DNA of 64,000 nt from Burkholderia sp. D-99. Lineage in GTDB: Bacteria; Pseudomonadota; Gammaproteobacteria; Burkholderiales; Burkholderiaceae. The position numbers and the translations under genes are program-made. This document shows positions 19,177-28,520 of this stretch, piece after piece (the stretch's first letter is position 1; each line of letters starts with the position of its first letter). The notes under the pieces are model-generated. The model saw only the letters and a program-made list of their open reading frames with translations. It made no database searches and had not been told where the DNA came from. The stretch spans positions 124,001 to 188,000 of the forward strand of contig NZ_JAAOXM010000005.1 in NCBI RefSeq assembly GCF_011605345.1. The letters run 5' to 3'.

Positions 19177-20463
19177 ATGGCTGCTGAAAACAGAGGTACT
19201 GAATCGACCATGAGGCCCGTCGACGTTCCGGTCACGTCGGCGCTGATGCGTGACAAGGTGCGAGAACTTGGCGCGGACCCATCGGCCGTCGTCGAACGCA
19301 CGTACGCGGCACTGACCCGGATCGGAGGCTACGACGGCCTGACTTCCTCGATGCGCAAAGACATCATGGACTCGATCGAGGTGTCGCAGCGGTTGTGGTT
19401 CGAATCGGTGTCGACGGGGCAGTTTCCGTCATCCGCCGACCTGGAAGGCCTTCAGGAATTCGGGCGTCGACGCGTTCACCAGGGCATCCCGTTGTCCGCG
19501 TTGGTGCGGGCCTTTTGGGTCGGGCCGCGCGAGCTGTGGCGAGTCTGCGCGGAACTCGGTAGCCAGCACGACGAATTGCGCGACGAGCTGCTGTTCGCGC
19601 TGTCGCCCTATCTGATGGAATACTTCGACTTCATGGTGCAGCTGATATCGCGGGCCTACCTCGATGAGCAATATCAGCAGGCGCGATGGCGCGACGCGCT
19701 GCGTCACCAACTGCACGAGATCGTCTTCAGTCATGCTACGGATGACGATGCGTTCCGCAAGGCGATCAAGGCACTGGGCCTGGACCCCGCTTCGTCGAGA
19801 ATTGCGCTCGCGATCGAATGCGAACGGCTCGATCGCGGGGCGATGCGATCGGACAGCGAGCTCGAACGCGTCGTGTTGTCGGTGGCGCGATACCTGAAGT
19901 GCCGGAAGGACGATCTGGTCGATGTCTGGCATCGCGATTGCCTCGTCATCTGGGCGCCATGCCATAGCGGCGAATCGGCGAGCGCGAGCGACCGGCGCCT
20001 GGAGGAATGCATGACGTCATGGCTTGGCGGCGCGGGCGGGATCGGCGCCGTCGGCATGGGGCTGGCGGGTGCCGGCGCGAAAGGGTGGGCAACGTCGGCC
20101 AACGAGGCGATTCGGGCACTGGACTTCGGCCGGCACCGTGGCGGCGACGGCAAGTTGCACCGCTACTCGGACATCGTCATCGGCGAGTGCATCCGAAGCG
20201 ATGACAGTGCACTCAACTACCTGCTGTCGCTGATGCAGGAGTTGTCCGGCGAGCAGGACCTGATACTGACACTGAAGAGTTTTTTCTCGAACCTGCAGCG
20301 CCGAAAAGTGACCGCCGCCGCGCTCGGCATTCATCCGAATACGCTGGATCACCGGCTCGAGCGGATTGAAAAAATCCTGGGTGCCAGGCTCGACGACGCA
20401 GCGTGGATCGCGAAGCTGGAAATCGCCTTGAAACTGCAGGGGATGGGCGAGCGGAGCCGATGA
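19177..20463 (+). CDS. PucR/CdaR-type transcriptional regulator, second paralogue
   Basis: A 428-residue protein, similar along its length to the regulator at 1682-2923: shared SLWF/RLWFES region, a GRRRVHQGIPLSALVRAF segment, a YLDEQYQQARWRDALRHQLH segment and the C-terminal helix-turn-helix RRKVTAAALGIHPNTLDHRL. Domain order is RsbRD_N-like sensor, degenerate GGDEF-like region and PucR helix-turn-helix. An in-frame ATG at 19210 would shorten it by 11 residues. It has no same-strand partner nearby. Two such paralogues 17 kb apart suggest duplication or a family expansion. Confidence 0.84.
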   Translation: MAAENRGTESTMRPVDVPVTSALMRDKVRELGADPSAVVERTYAALTRIGGYDGLTSSMRKDIMDSIEVSQRLWFESVSTGQFPSSADLEGLQEFGRRRVHQGIPLSALVRAFWVGPRELWRVCAELGSQHDELRDELLFALSPYLMEYFDFMVQLISRAYLDEQYQQARWRDALRHQLHEIVFSHATDDDAFRKAIKALGLDPASSRIALAIECERLDRGAMRSDSELERVVLSVARYLKCRKDDLVDVWHRDCLVIWAPCHSGESASASDRRLEECMTSWLGGAGGIGAVGMGLAGAGAKGWATSANEAIRALDFGRHRGGDGKLHRYSDIVIGECIRSDDSALNYLLSLMQELSGEQDLILTLKSFFSNLQRRKVTAAALGIHPNTLDHRLERIEKILGARLDDAAWIAKLEIALKLQGMGERSR

Positions 20464-21037
20464 GCGTGCGTTCGGGTTCGGCGCGTCGGCCTCCCGTCCC
20501 TGTTGGGAAAATTGCCTCCGAAACGCGAACACTCATTTGTGTCCAGGATTTCTGGATCAGATCGCGGCTACGCAAGCTTACCCGGTTGCGTGACCGGATG
20601 GGTGGGTGCATCGGTTGATGCGTGCCTGTCGATGAAGGATTGCCCGCCGAGAAACCCGGGCGATGCGTTGAGCGAGCGCGGACAAGGGGGCGGTGCTGCT
20701 TGAGGGCGCGGCTGTCCGCAGCGCAAGTCGACGTGATGAGGATGTGCATGGGGTGATGGCCTTCGTCGACGTGCGGATGTATCGGGCCGGGCGGGTGCTC
20801 GGTGCAGTTGCCGGCAGGTAGCGATGCGGATCGCCCGCAAGCCGGGGCTGCGTGCCCTGACAACAAAAATCGACAAAACGGAACAGATGGGCGCGGTGTT
20901 CCCGCCTACCATCCCGACGTGCCTCGCGCATTCCCGTACCGCCGCAGCATCGGCAGATGCATCGCCCGCATTCCGCTGCACGTGACTTCCTCGCACCCTC
21001 GCATCCTGACAAGCCGCCAACAGGCAAAGGATTCGCC
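20464..21037. other. Intergenic region before GH114 gene
   Basis: About 570 bases with no coding feature or strong repeat that I recognise. AAAGGA just before 21038 is the ribosome-binding site of the next gene. Confidence 0.35.
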
Positions 21038-21919
21038 ATGTCCGCAAGATCATTCGCTCCATTCGTGCTGATGCTGCTGCTCGCGGCGTGCGGAGGCGAC
21101 TCGGATTCGGCCGTGCCGGGCAGCATGATCGCGGCGGCCTCGGCGCGCACGTCGCAAGCCGCCGCGTGGAAACCGCTCGTGCCCGGCACGAGCTGGCAAT
21201 GGCAGATCGACGGCAACACGATCAACGAGAAGGTGCTGGACGGCGTGAACAACCCCCGCAAGATGATCGACGTCGACATGGAACTGACCGATGCCGATAC
21301 GATCCGGCGCCTGAAGGCGAAGGGCATCACCGTCGTGTGCTACATGGAGGTGGGCGGGCGGGAAGACACCCGCGGCGATGCCGGCAAGTTTCCGGACAGC
21401 GTGCTCGGCAACCCCGTCGAAGGCTACGAGGATCACGAACGCTGGCTGGACATTCGACAGACCGCGATCCTGATGCCCCTGATGCTGGCGCGTCTCGACA
21501 TGGCGAAGAAAAAGGGCTGCGAGGGCATCGAGCCGGATCTCGACGACAGCTATCGCCAGGAAACGGGCTTTCCGCTGACGCGCGACGATCAGCTGCGATA
21601 CAACACGGCGCTGATCGCCGCCGCGCACGATCGCGGGATGTCGATGGGCCTCAAGAACGGCTCGGGTATCGCTGCCGCGATGGCGAAAGTGGCCGACTGG
21701 GCGCTCAACGAGCAATGCAACAGGTTTCACGAGTGCGGTAGCTACGCGAGCTTCGTCGCGCTGAACAAGGCCGTGTTCAATGTCGAGTACACGCGTCCGG
21801 ACGGCATGACGCTCGCGGATTTCTGTCCTGCGGACAACCAGGCCAATTTCGACGGCATTCTGAAACTGTCGAGCGACACGCTCTCGGCGCTGCCGCGCGC
21901 GGCCTGCCGGTTCGAGTGA
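21038..21919 (+). CDS. GH114-family lipoprotein (endo-alpha-1,4-polygalactosaminidase-like)
   Basis: A 293-residue predicted lipoprotein with lipobox LLAAC in the first 18 residues. The catalytic TIM-barrel has family-typical segments: WQWQIDG, IDVDMELTDADTI, VVCYMEVGG, and CEGIEPDLDDSY with the acidic D/E residues expected at strand ends. GH114 enzymes cut galactosamine-containing exopolysaccharide; a related domain occurs in PelA. An envelope location for biofilm matrix turnover is plausible. The start is supported by AAAGGA eight bases upstream. No polysaccharide synthesis genes accompany it in the window. Confidence 0.85.
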   Translation: MSARSFAPFVLMLLLAACGGDSDSAVPGSMIAAASARTSQAAAWKPLVPGTSWQWQIDGNTINEKVLDGVNNPRKMIDVDMELTDADTIRRLKAKGITVVCYMEVGGREDTRGDAGKFPDSVLGNPVEGYEDHERWLDIRQTAILMPLMLARLDMAKKKGCEGIEPDLDDSYRQETGFPLTRDDQLRYNTALIAAAHDRGMSMGLKNGSGIAAAMAKVADWALNEQCNRFHECGSYASFVALNKAVFNVEYTRPDGMTLADFCPADNQANFDGILKLSSDTLSALPRAACRFE

Positions 21920-22453
21920 GCGGCGGGCCGCGCGGATCGTCGCGCGGCGCGACGACGGGGCGCGCGATCGTCCCCGTCCGGCGTGGTGAATCGTTGCCCG
22001 ACCCGGGTGGCCGCGTCCGGATGCGCGCAGGCCGCACGGTCCGTGGGCCATACGTCCGAACGCGCGTTCAGCCCTGCGTTCGAGTACCCGACCGGCATCG
22101 CGCCGGGACGATATCGCAAGGCAGTCGACGGGGAGAAGGCGTCGTTCGATGCGGCGCCGGGTGAACGAGCGATGACGGCCGGGATTCAAGACCGGCTTTC
22201 GTCGTGACGATCAGTGTTCACCAAAACAGATCATCTGGATCACAAATATTCATTTGAAGTGACCCTGCACGGCGCCTATCGTCATAGCCAACACAGACGA
22301 CGTCGTGCGCAGGTCGGGCACACGCGCAACGGGCCGGTGTGCCGGGCGACGAGTCGCCGGGTTCCCGCCGCCGCATGTTCGAGCGGAGCGTGGCGATGCG
22401 CCCCGTCGTGAACCGCGCGCCGCCATTCGCCGCGTCAGATCAGGAGACGGAGC
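21920..22453. other. Intergenic region upstream of cytochrome b561
   Basis: About 530 bases without a recognisable gene. A short AT-rich stretch near 22228-22265 may hold the promoter for the downstream pair. Confidence 0.35.
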
Positions 22454-23008
22454 ATGCAACTTCGAGACAACGGCCTGCGCTTCTCGCCCATGACGATCGC
22501 GCTGCACTGGACGGTTGCGATCCTGCTGTTCTCGATCATCGGGATGGCGATCGGCATTTCCCACGCGACCGACGTCGCGCAACGCATGCGCATGATGCAG
22601 TGGCAGAACCTGCTGGGCGTCGTGCTGTTCGTGCTGTCGATCCATCGACTGTGGGCGCGCCTGTCGTCCTTCCATCCGTTGCCGCTTGGTACGCCGAATC
22701 CGGTCGAGGTGATCGTCAGCCGGTCCGTGGCGGTGGCACTGGCGCTGGCCATGGTGCTGCTGCCTGTCGCCGTCTGGCTCGCACGATCGGCCGGCGGGGA
22801 AGTGATTGCGTTGCCGTTCGGGTACGCGGTGCCCGCGCTGATCGCGCCCAGCCCGCGTGTGCGGCATGTGGTGGACATCCTGTTCGGCATCGGCGCCGTC
22901 GCATTTCTTGCCGGATTGGCGCTGCACCTGTTCGGCGCGCTCAAGAATCATGTCGTGAAGAAGAATGACACGCTGAAGCGGATGCTTGGCAAACACGTGG
23001 AGCTTTGA
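22454..23008 (+). CDS. Cytochrome b561 family protein
   Basis: A 184-residue four-helix membrane protein. Candidate haem ligands are H18 (TIALHWTVA), H64 (LSIHRLW), H138 (RVRHVVDILFG) and H158 (GLALHLFGAL). This is the YodB/CybB-type arrangement that carries electrons between quinol and periplasmic acceptors. GGAGACGGAGC precedes the ATG. The nitronate monooxygenase gene follows after four bases, so the two are probably cotranscribed. Confidence 0.9.
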   Translation: MQLRDNGLRFSPMTIALHWTVAILLFSIIGMAIGISHATDVAQRMRMMQWQNLLGVVLFVLSIHRLWARLSSFHPLPLGTPNPVEVIVSRSVAVALALAMVLLPVAVWLARSAGGEVIALPFGYAVPALIAPSPRVRHVVDILFGIGAVAFLAGLALHLFGALKNHVVKKNDTLKRMLGKHVEL

Positions 23009-23012
23009 CGCC

Positions 23013-23984
23013 GTGGAATCCATCGAACAATCCTCCGGCGCGCCCACGATCGAGCGCTTGTGCGGCGTGCGCTATCCGGTCTTTCTGGCCGGCATGGCCG
23101 CGCTCTCGGGGCCGCAGCTCGTCAGTGCGGTATGCAATGCGGGTGGGCTGGGCATCCTCGGCGGGTTGCGGCTGCCGCCGCTCGCGCTGCGCAAGTGGAT
23201 CCGGCAGACCCGCGAACTGACGGACCAGCCGTTCGGCGTGAATCTCGTGCCGCAATTCGGAGGCCCCGCCGTATTCGAGGCCCAGTTCCGGGTGGTGCTC
23301 GAGCAAAGGCCCAAGCTCCTGTCGCTGTTCTACGCGGAAGACGAAGCGGCCGACATCATTCCGCGCGCAAAAGACGCGGGCATGCTGGTCATGGTTCAGG
23401 TGGGGTCGGTTGCGCTGGCACGCAAGGCGATCGCGTGCGGCGCGGACATCATCGCCGCGCAAGGCAGCGAGAGCGGCGGACACATGAACCGCGGCGCGAT
23501 CGGGCTGACTGTGTTGCTGCCGGCGATTCGCGAGATCGCCGAGGGGCGGCACGTACTGGCGGCGGGCGGCATCACGACGCGGGACGACGTGCGGGCGGCG
23601 ATGGCGCTCGGGGCATCGGGCGTGCTCGTCGGCACGGCGTTCGTCGCGACCGACGAATCGATTGCGCATCCGCTGTACAAGCAGAAGATCGTGGACGCCA
23701 CGGTGGACGATACCGAATACCGGACCGGCTACTCGTACGGCTGGGCCTACGGCACCCCGCATCGCGTGATCCCGAACCGGGACAAATGGAACCTGTTGCG
23801 TTTCATCGGCGGTGGCGCACGCGCGATCGACCCCCCGCGCATGGCACGCAAGCTGTCGCTCTATGCGGGGCAGGGGGTAGGCAAGATCGCGTGCATCGTG
23901 CCGGCGGCCGAACGCGTGGCCGAGCTTGCGGCCGGGCTCGCGCCGTTGCCGGACAGCGTCGCGATCCTCGGTGACACGCGCTGA
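23013..23984 (+). CDS. Nitronate monooxygenase (2-nitropropane dioxygenase family)
   Basis: A 323-residue FMN-dependent TIM-barrel enzyme. Key segments are FLAGMAALSGPQLVSAVCNAGG (flavin-binding N-terminus), AQGSESGGH containing the family histidine, AAGGITTRDDVRAAMALGA (phosphate binding) and VLVGTAFVATDES. The family oxidises alkyl nitronates, protecting against propionate-3-nitronate or using nitroalkanes. The GTG at 23013 is chosen because it lies just after the cytochrome stop and leaves a family-like N-terminus. A TTG at 22986 would overlap the upstream gene. Confidence 0.88.
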   Translation: MESIEQSSGAPTIERLCGVRYPVFLAGMAALSGPQLVSAVCNAGGLGILGGLRLPPLALRKWIRQTRELTDQPFGVNLVPQFGGPAVFEAQFRVVLEQRPKLLSLFYAEDEAADIIPRAKDAGMLVMVQVGSVALARKAIACGADIIAAQGSESGGHMNRGAIGLTVLLPAIREIAEGRHVLAAGGITTRDDVRAAMALGASGVLVGTAFVATDESIAHPLYKQKIVDATVDDTEYRTGYSYGWAYGTPHRVIPNRDKWNLLRFIGGGARAIDPPRMARKLSLYAGQGVGKIACIVPAAERVAELAAGLAPLPDSVAILGDTR

Positions 23985-24466
23985 GAAACCGCAAAACAGC
24001 AGAAGTGGCTTGAATGGCCACGTCGTCATGCGGGCTGCGGAGATCCGGTACGGACGCGCGGCAAGGGAAGGCGCGCGGTGCGCGGAATGCTGTTCCGATG
24101 TGCGTGCGAATCGCGTTTGCGCAATACGTCGCTGTCTTTCGGCGCGTCATCCGTATGCCGACACGGGGTTTCATCAACGTGATTACAGCGCATGCGAATG
24201 CGCCGCACCGACACGTCGGTGCGAATTTCCGCCTTGTCATGCGATGGCGAAATGTGCCAATTCATGCTGTTTTGTGGTATTTCACGCGAGTGTCATCTCG
24301 TGTCGCGATAGTGCGGGATCGGGCGACAAGGCCCGGGATTGAACGGCGCGAGCCGGCCCGTTCGCCCCGCTCCCGGGAATCCGTCCATGGGGCGCGGCGA
24401 GCGGCAACCGACGCACCGGCCCCGAAGGGGCGGTGCGTGTCATCTCGACAGAAGGAGCATGCAATC
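23985..24466. other. Intergenic region before the FAD oxidoreductase
   Basis: About 480 bases with no recognised gene. The last 20 bases carry a strong GAAGGAG ribosome-binding site for the next gene. Confidence 0.35.
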
Positions 24467-25600
24467 GTGAACGCCATCGCAGCGGCAGATGCTTATGACG
24501 TGATCGTCGTCGGCGCCGGCATCGTCGGCCTGGCCCATGCCTATACGGCGGCACTCAAGGGACTGCGCGTCTGCGTGATCGAACGCGATGCCGCATGCGT
24601 GGGCGCGTCGATTCGCAATTTCGGCTTCGTCACCGTCACCGGGCAGCACGCCGAACACAGCTGGCGGCGTGCGCGGGCGAGCCGCGAGGTCTGGGCGGAC
24701 GTGGCGCCGCAAGCCGGCATCGATGTGCTTCACAAGGGCCTTCACCTGATTGCGCGTCGCCCCGAGGCGATGCACCTGATCGACGCTTTCATGCAGACCG
24801 GCATGGCCGACGGCTGCCGGGTCATGACACCCGGCGAAGCGGCGGCCGTGGCGCCGGAACTGCGGCTGGACGGCGCGCAAGGCGTCCTGCACAGCCCGCA
24901 TGAATTGCGCATCGAGCCGCGTACCGCGATCGGGTTGCTGGCGTCATGGCTGGCGGAACGTTTCGGCGTGCGGTTTCGCTACGGCGAGATGGTGCACGAG
25001 GTGCGCACGCCGTCCGTGCGTACGTCGCGTGGCGTGCTGCACGCGGAGCGCGTGATCGTCTGCGGCAATGCGGACAGCCGACACCTGTACGGCGACTGGT
25101 TCGCGAAGCACGAGGTCCGCCTGTGCCAGTTGCAGATGCTGCGCGTGCGGCCGCGCCGCCCGCTGGCGCTGCGCGCCGCGGTGATGAGCGACCTGAGCCT
25201 GCTGCGGTATTCGGGTTTCGCGGTGCTGCCCGCAGCCGGCGCGTTGCGAACGCGCCTGAACGCGGAGGAGCCCGTGTGCCTCGGTTACGGCATCCACCTG
25301 ATCGCGGTGCAAAGCGCCGACGGCAGTCTCGTGGTGGGCGATTCGCATGAATACGGCGCCGCACCGCTGCCGTTCGCGACGCAGGAGATCGATGCGCAGG
25401 TCCTGCGCCTGCTGCACGAAACGCTCGATGTGCCGGAACTGGATGTCGTCGAACGCTGGACCGGCAGCTATCCGTCGGCATCCGATGCCGATTGCGTGAT
25501 CGAAGCGCCGGACGACGGCACGCGCGTCGTCGTCGTGACGAGCGGCGCCGGGATGAGCACGGGCTTCGGGATCGCGCAGGACGTGTTTGCCGCGTGGTGA
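24467..25600 (+). CDS. FAD-dependent oxidoreductase, TIGR03364-type (DAO family)
   Basis: A 377-residue amine-oxidase-like flavoprotein. The N-terminal dinucleotide-binding motif is VIVVGAGIVGLAHA, followed by an ERD acidic end. The middle carries SIRNFGFVTVTGQ, typical of TIGR03364. Known members are often linked to 2-aminoethylphosphonate metabolism (PbfC/PbfD-like glycine-oxidase relatives), but no phn genes are visible here, so the substrate is open. It starts at GTG with GAAGGAG nine bases upstream; the long upstream in-frame extension has no coding character. Confidence 0.85.
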   Translation: MNAIAAADAYDVIVVGAGIVGLAHAYTAALKGLRVCVIERDAACVGASIRNFGFVTVTGQHAEHSWRRARASREVWADVAPQAGIDVLHKGLHLIARRPEAMHLIDAFMQTGMADGCRVMTPGEAAAVAPELRLDGAQGVLHSPHELRIEPRTAIGLLASWLAERFGVRFRYGEMVHEVRTPSVRTSRGVLHAERVIVCGNADSRHLYGDWFAKHEVRLCQLQMLRVRPRRPLALRAAVMSDLSLLRYSGFAVLPAAGALRTRLNAEEPVCLGYGIHLIAVQSADGSLVVGDSHEYGAAPLPFATQEIDAQVLRLLHETLDVPELDVVERWTGSYPSASDADCVIEAPDDGTRVVVVTSGAGMSTGFGIAQDVFAAW

Positions 25601-25741
25601 GGGCGGGGACAGGCGCGTTGCGCAGTCCGGGGAATCGCGACGGCATGAACGGGCAAACGGCGAGCGGGCAGCGCGTGTACGATGGCAGCACGGCGCGTCC
25701 GGTTCATCCCCGCGCTGCAACGTCGACGCAAGGATGCTGAT

Positions 25742-26356
25742 GTGAATCACGAGATCACGACCATCGCGCAACTCGAGGCGATCTACGGGACACCGCACGA
25801 ACGTGCGATGTGGAAGGAAATCGATCACCTGAACGACGACTATCAGGCATTTGTGCGCGCGTCGCCGTTCGTCGCGCTGTCGTCGGTCGGGCCGCACGGC
25901 ACCGATGTTTCACCGCGCGGCGATCGCGCGGGATTCGTGTCGATCGTCGATCCGAAAACGCTCGCGCTGCCGGATCGGCCGGGCAACAACCGGATCGATA
26001 CGCTGCGCAATATCGTGGCCGATCCGCGCGTGTCGCTGCTGTTCCTGATTCCCGGGGTCGGCGAGACGTTGCGCGTGAACGGCCGCGCGACGATCAGCGC
26101 CGAGCCCGACCTGCTCGCGCGCCTTGCCGTCGACGGGAAAATGCCGCGCACGGTGCTGTTGATTCATATCGACGCGGCTTATTTCCACTGCTCGAAGGCC
26201 CTCGTGCGTTCGCGTCTCTGGGATCCGGGCGCGCGGATCGAACGTGACAGTCTGCCGAGCGCGGGTGCGATGCATCGGCGGCTGAGCGGCGGCACGTTCG
26301 ACGGCGAATCGTACGATCGCGAACTCCCGGCTCGCACCGTCGCTGGGCTGTACTGA
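25742..26356 (+). CDS. PPOX-type FMN flavoprotein (pyridoxamine 5'-phosphate oxidase-like)
   Basis: A 204-residue split-barrel flavin-binding protein. Signature segments are PFVALSSVGPHGTDVSPRGD, DPKTLALPDRPGNNRIDTLRN and VSLLFLIPGVGETLRVNGRA. This matches the MSMEG_1061-like subgroup (TIGR04025) of uncharacterised FMN-dependent oxidoreductases; the reaction is unknown. The GTG at 25742 with AAGGA eight bases upstream is preferred over the in-frame ATG at 25682. It is separate from the upstream FAD enzyme by 141 bases and faces the zinc-ribbon operon. Confidence 0.83.
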   Translation: MNHEITTIAQLEAIYGTPHERAMWKEIDHLNDDYQAFVRASPFVALSSVGPHGTDVSPRGDRAGFVSIVDPKTLALPDRPGNNRIDTLRNIVADPRVSLLFLIPGVGETLRVNGRATISAEPDLLARLAVDGKMPRTVLLIHIDAAYFHCSKALVRSRLWDPGARIERDSLPSAGAMHRRLSGGTFDGESYDRELPARTVAGLY

Positions 26357-26521
26357 GCGCGGCGACGGCGATCCACGCGCGCATCGAAGCAGATCGACGG
26401 CGCGGATCGCACGTCGCATTGCACGGCCGCGTTGCACGACTGAAGTCGTACGAGAGCCCGCGGCGCAGGCCGGGAACGGCTACGTCAGGCGCCGGAGCGT
26501 GCCTGTCGTTTGCGCGAGGCC

Positions 26522-26555
26522 CGCGGCCCGCGGCAATACCTGACCGCGGGCCGCG
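26522..26555. terminator. Strong GC hairpin between converging genes
   Basis: CGCGGCCCGCGG (26522-26533) and CCGCGGGCCGCG (26544-26555) form a perfect 12-bp stem with a ten-base loop, 24 bases beyond the stop of the minus-strand operon and about 165 bases beyond the plus-strand PPOX gene. There is no T run, so it may act as a Rho-assisted or RNA-stabilising end, in either direction. Confidence 0.5.
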
Positions 26556-26579
26556 CGTTGATCCGCGATCATGCAGCCG

Positions 26580-27788
26580 TCACGCGTGACGACGCGCCCC
26601 GCATTCGCCGCAGAACAGGTCGTCGGCGGCCATCGGCTTGTGACATTGCGCACACGCTGCGGCTTCGTCCGCAGCGGGCGACCCCGTATCCGGCGTCGGC
26701 AGCGAAGCCGTGCCCGTCGCGCCGGCCGTGTGCGAATCGCGAGCCTTCGCGAGGTGATCGGCGGCGCGCTCGCGTGCCTGTTCGGCGTGGCGTTTTGCGT
26801 CCGCGACGTGCTGGCTCAGTTTCTCTTCGGCCGCGGAGAAATCGACGCCGCTGACCGTCTGCAGATAGATGAGGCACGTGCCGTTGACGAAGGTCAGGAA
26901 CGGAATCACGAGGCCGATCGCGAACAGCAGGCCGTTGCCGAAGCCGTACGCGCCCAGATAGGCCATGCTGCGGTAGTCGAATCCGCCCAGGCCGCCGAGC
27001 CCGCCCTCCGCTGCATCCGCGCCGAGGCCGTAGGCGCCGGCGTGCCGGCCGAGGCCGCCCAGGCCGCCGAGCGAGCCCATCAGGCCGCCCAACGGGCTGG
27101 TGCCGGTTGCCGCCGAGATCGACGACGCGATCGCGGCGCCCGTGCCGAGAATGCCGAATACGATCGCGGACAGGACGCCGACGAGCAGCAGCAGCCCGAA
27201 CATCCTGACGATCACGCCGAGCAACTGGCGGCGGCCGATCTGCAGCAGGCGCGCGGCGGTCTGCAGCGTCGAGTTGCCCTGCCAGATGGCGGGCGCGGCA
27301 AGCGGATAGCCGACGTACCACATGCCGGCGAAGATTGCGCCCGCGACGATCGCCGCGATCGGATACGCGATCGCATACAGCAGCGGGCCGAGGCCCGGGA
27401 TCTTGCAGACCAGGAACACGATCAGCAGCGCGAGCAGAAACAGTATCCAGCCGACCGCGAGCAGCACGCCGATCCCGAGAAGGCGGTGGACGGTGAACGT
27501 CGCTTGCAGCAGCGCGTCGACGAATCCGACCGGCTCGCCCTGCGCATCGCGCATCAGCACGATGCCGACCGCCGAATAGCCGATCAGCGAGATCGCGAAG
27601 GTCGCGATGATGAACAGCAGGCCGAGCACGGGGCTGTGACGGAGTACCTGGATCGTGAGCATGGCCATCAGCATGCTGGCGACGATCGCGAAAGCGCACA
27701 TCGCGAGTGCGCGCCAGTTCGTGACCGCCTCGGCAGCGCGCAGTAGTCCGAACTTCCCCGACACGGGGGCTTGATCGAGCGTTGACAT
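26580..27788 (-). CDS. Multipass membrane protein with C-terminal zinc ribbon
   Basis: About 402 residues, unrecognised beyond its layout. Six or more hydrophobic segments occupy residues 20-340, interrupted by a glycine-rich stretch with GGLGGLG-type repeats (about 230-275). A charged Ala/Lys/Glu helix (about 320-350) follows. The C-terminus is a four-cysteine zinc ribbon (CAQCHKPMAADDLFCGEC). The ATG at 27788 follows AAGGAG with eight-base spacing; the longer frame upstream lies inside the previous gene. It is the last of three co-oriented genes. Similar cysteine patterns in the first gene suggest the two zinc-ribbon proteins belong together. Confidence 0.7.
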   Translation of the reverse strand: MSTLDQAPVSGKFGLLRAAEAVTNWRALAMCAFAIVASMLMAMLTIQVLRHSPVLGLLFIIATFAISLIGYSAVGIVLMRDAQGEPVGFVDALLQATFTVHRLLGIGVLLAVGWILFLLALLIVFLVCKIPGLGPLLYAIAYPIAAIVAGAIFAGMWYVGYPLAAPAIWQGNSTLQTAARLLQIGRRQLLGVIVRMFGLLLLVGVLSAIVFGILGTGAAIASSISAATGTSPLGGLMGSLGGLGGLGRHAGAYGLGADAAEGGLGGLGGFDYRSMAYLGAYGFGNGLLFAIGLVIPFLTFVNGTCLIYLQTVSGVDFSAAEEKLSQHVADAKRHAEQARERAADHLAKARDSHTAGATGTASLPTPDTGSPAADEAAACAQCHKPMAADDLFCGECGARRHA

Positions 27789-27817
27789 CGTTGAATCTCC
27801 TTGCAGGTGCGGGCCGG

Positions 27818-28501
27818 TCAGTGTGCGGTGGGGGCGTCGAGCAGCGCGACGACGGTGACGCCGTCGACCTGCGCGAGCTGGATGCTGGACTGCCGGACCG
27901 AGCCCGGCTTGCCGTTCAGGTAGACCTGGCTTTTCAGCGTGTAGGTGCCTTGCGGCGCACCCGACGGCAGTTTCAGCGTGAAGCTGTTGTCGAATTCGCC
28001 GCTGCCCGGCGCCGCGTTGACGACCTTCTCGCCACGCTTGAACTGCTCGCCCGACGGTGCATAAACGGTCACGACTTCCTTGACCTCCTGGACGGGTTCG
28101 TTCGTGCCGGACACCGCGCGAATCTGCGAGGCCAGCTTGATCGGCTCGCCGGTCTTGACGGCAGAGCGCGGCGTCACGACCGTGGTGTAGGCGTCGATCT
28201 TCGCGTAGGGCGGCAGGTTGTTGCGGTTGTTCGCGCGGTAATCGCGATCGACTTCGGCCGCCGTCTTCGTTTGCCGCGTCGCGACTTCGATCACGGCGCA
28301 TGCGGCGAGCCCGGCAACCGCGCCGCCGATCGCGCCCTTGGTGCCGCCGATCAGCGCACCGACCAGTGCGCCGCCGGCGCCGAGCGCCGTACAGCGCAGC
28401 ACGGATTCGGACGAGATCCCGCCGGCCCCGTTCTGGGTGGCGCAGCCGCTGGCGAGCAGGGTTACCGCGCAGGCCGCGGCGAGGGTTTTCTGGATGGTCA
28501 T
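27818..28501 (-). CDS. Predicted lipoprotein with glycine-zipper segment
   Basis: A 227-residue lipoprotein: lipobox LLASGC near residue 20, then a glycine-rich hydrophobic segment (GAGGALVGALIGGTKGAIGG) like glycine-zipper outer-membrane proteins. A C-terminal beta-rich domain follows, with an LKLPSGAPQGTYTLKSQVYL segment resembling Ig-like domains. GGAG lies nine bases before the ATG at 28501. It is the middle gene of three, 29 bases before the multipass zinc-ribbon gene. Function unknown; an envelope-anchoring role is inferred. Confidence 0.7.
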   Translation of the reverse strand: MTIQKTLAAACAVTLLASGCATQNGAGGISSESVLRCTALGAGGALVGALIGGTKGAIGGAVAGLAACAVIEVATRQTKTAAEVDRDYRANNRNNLPPYAKIDAYTTVVTPRSAVKTGEPIKLASQIRAVSGTNEPVQEVKEVVTVYAPSGEQFKRGEKVVNAAPGSGEFDNSFTLKLPSGAPQGTYTLKSQVYLNGKPGSVRQSSIQLAQVDGVTVVALLDAPTAH

Positions 28502-28520
28502 GTCGGTGTTCTCCGGCGCT

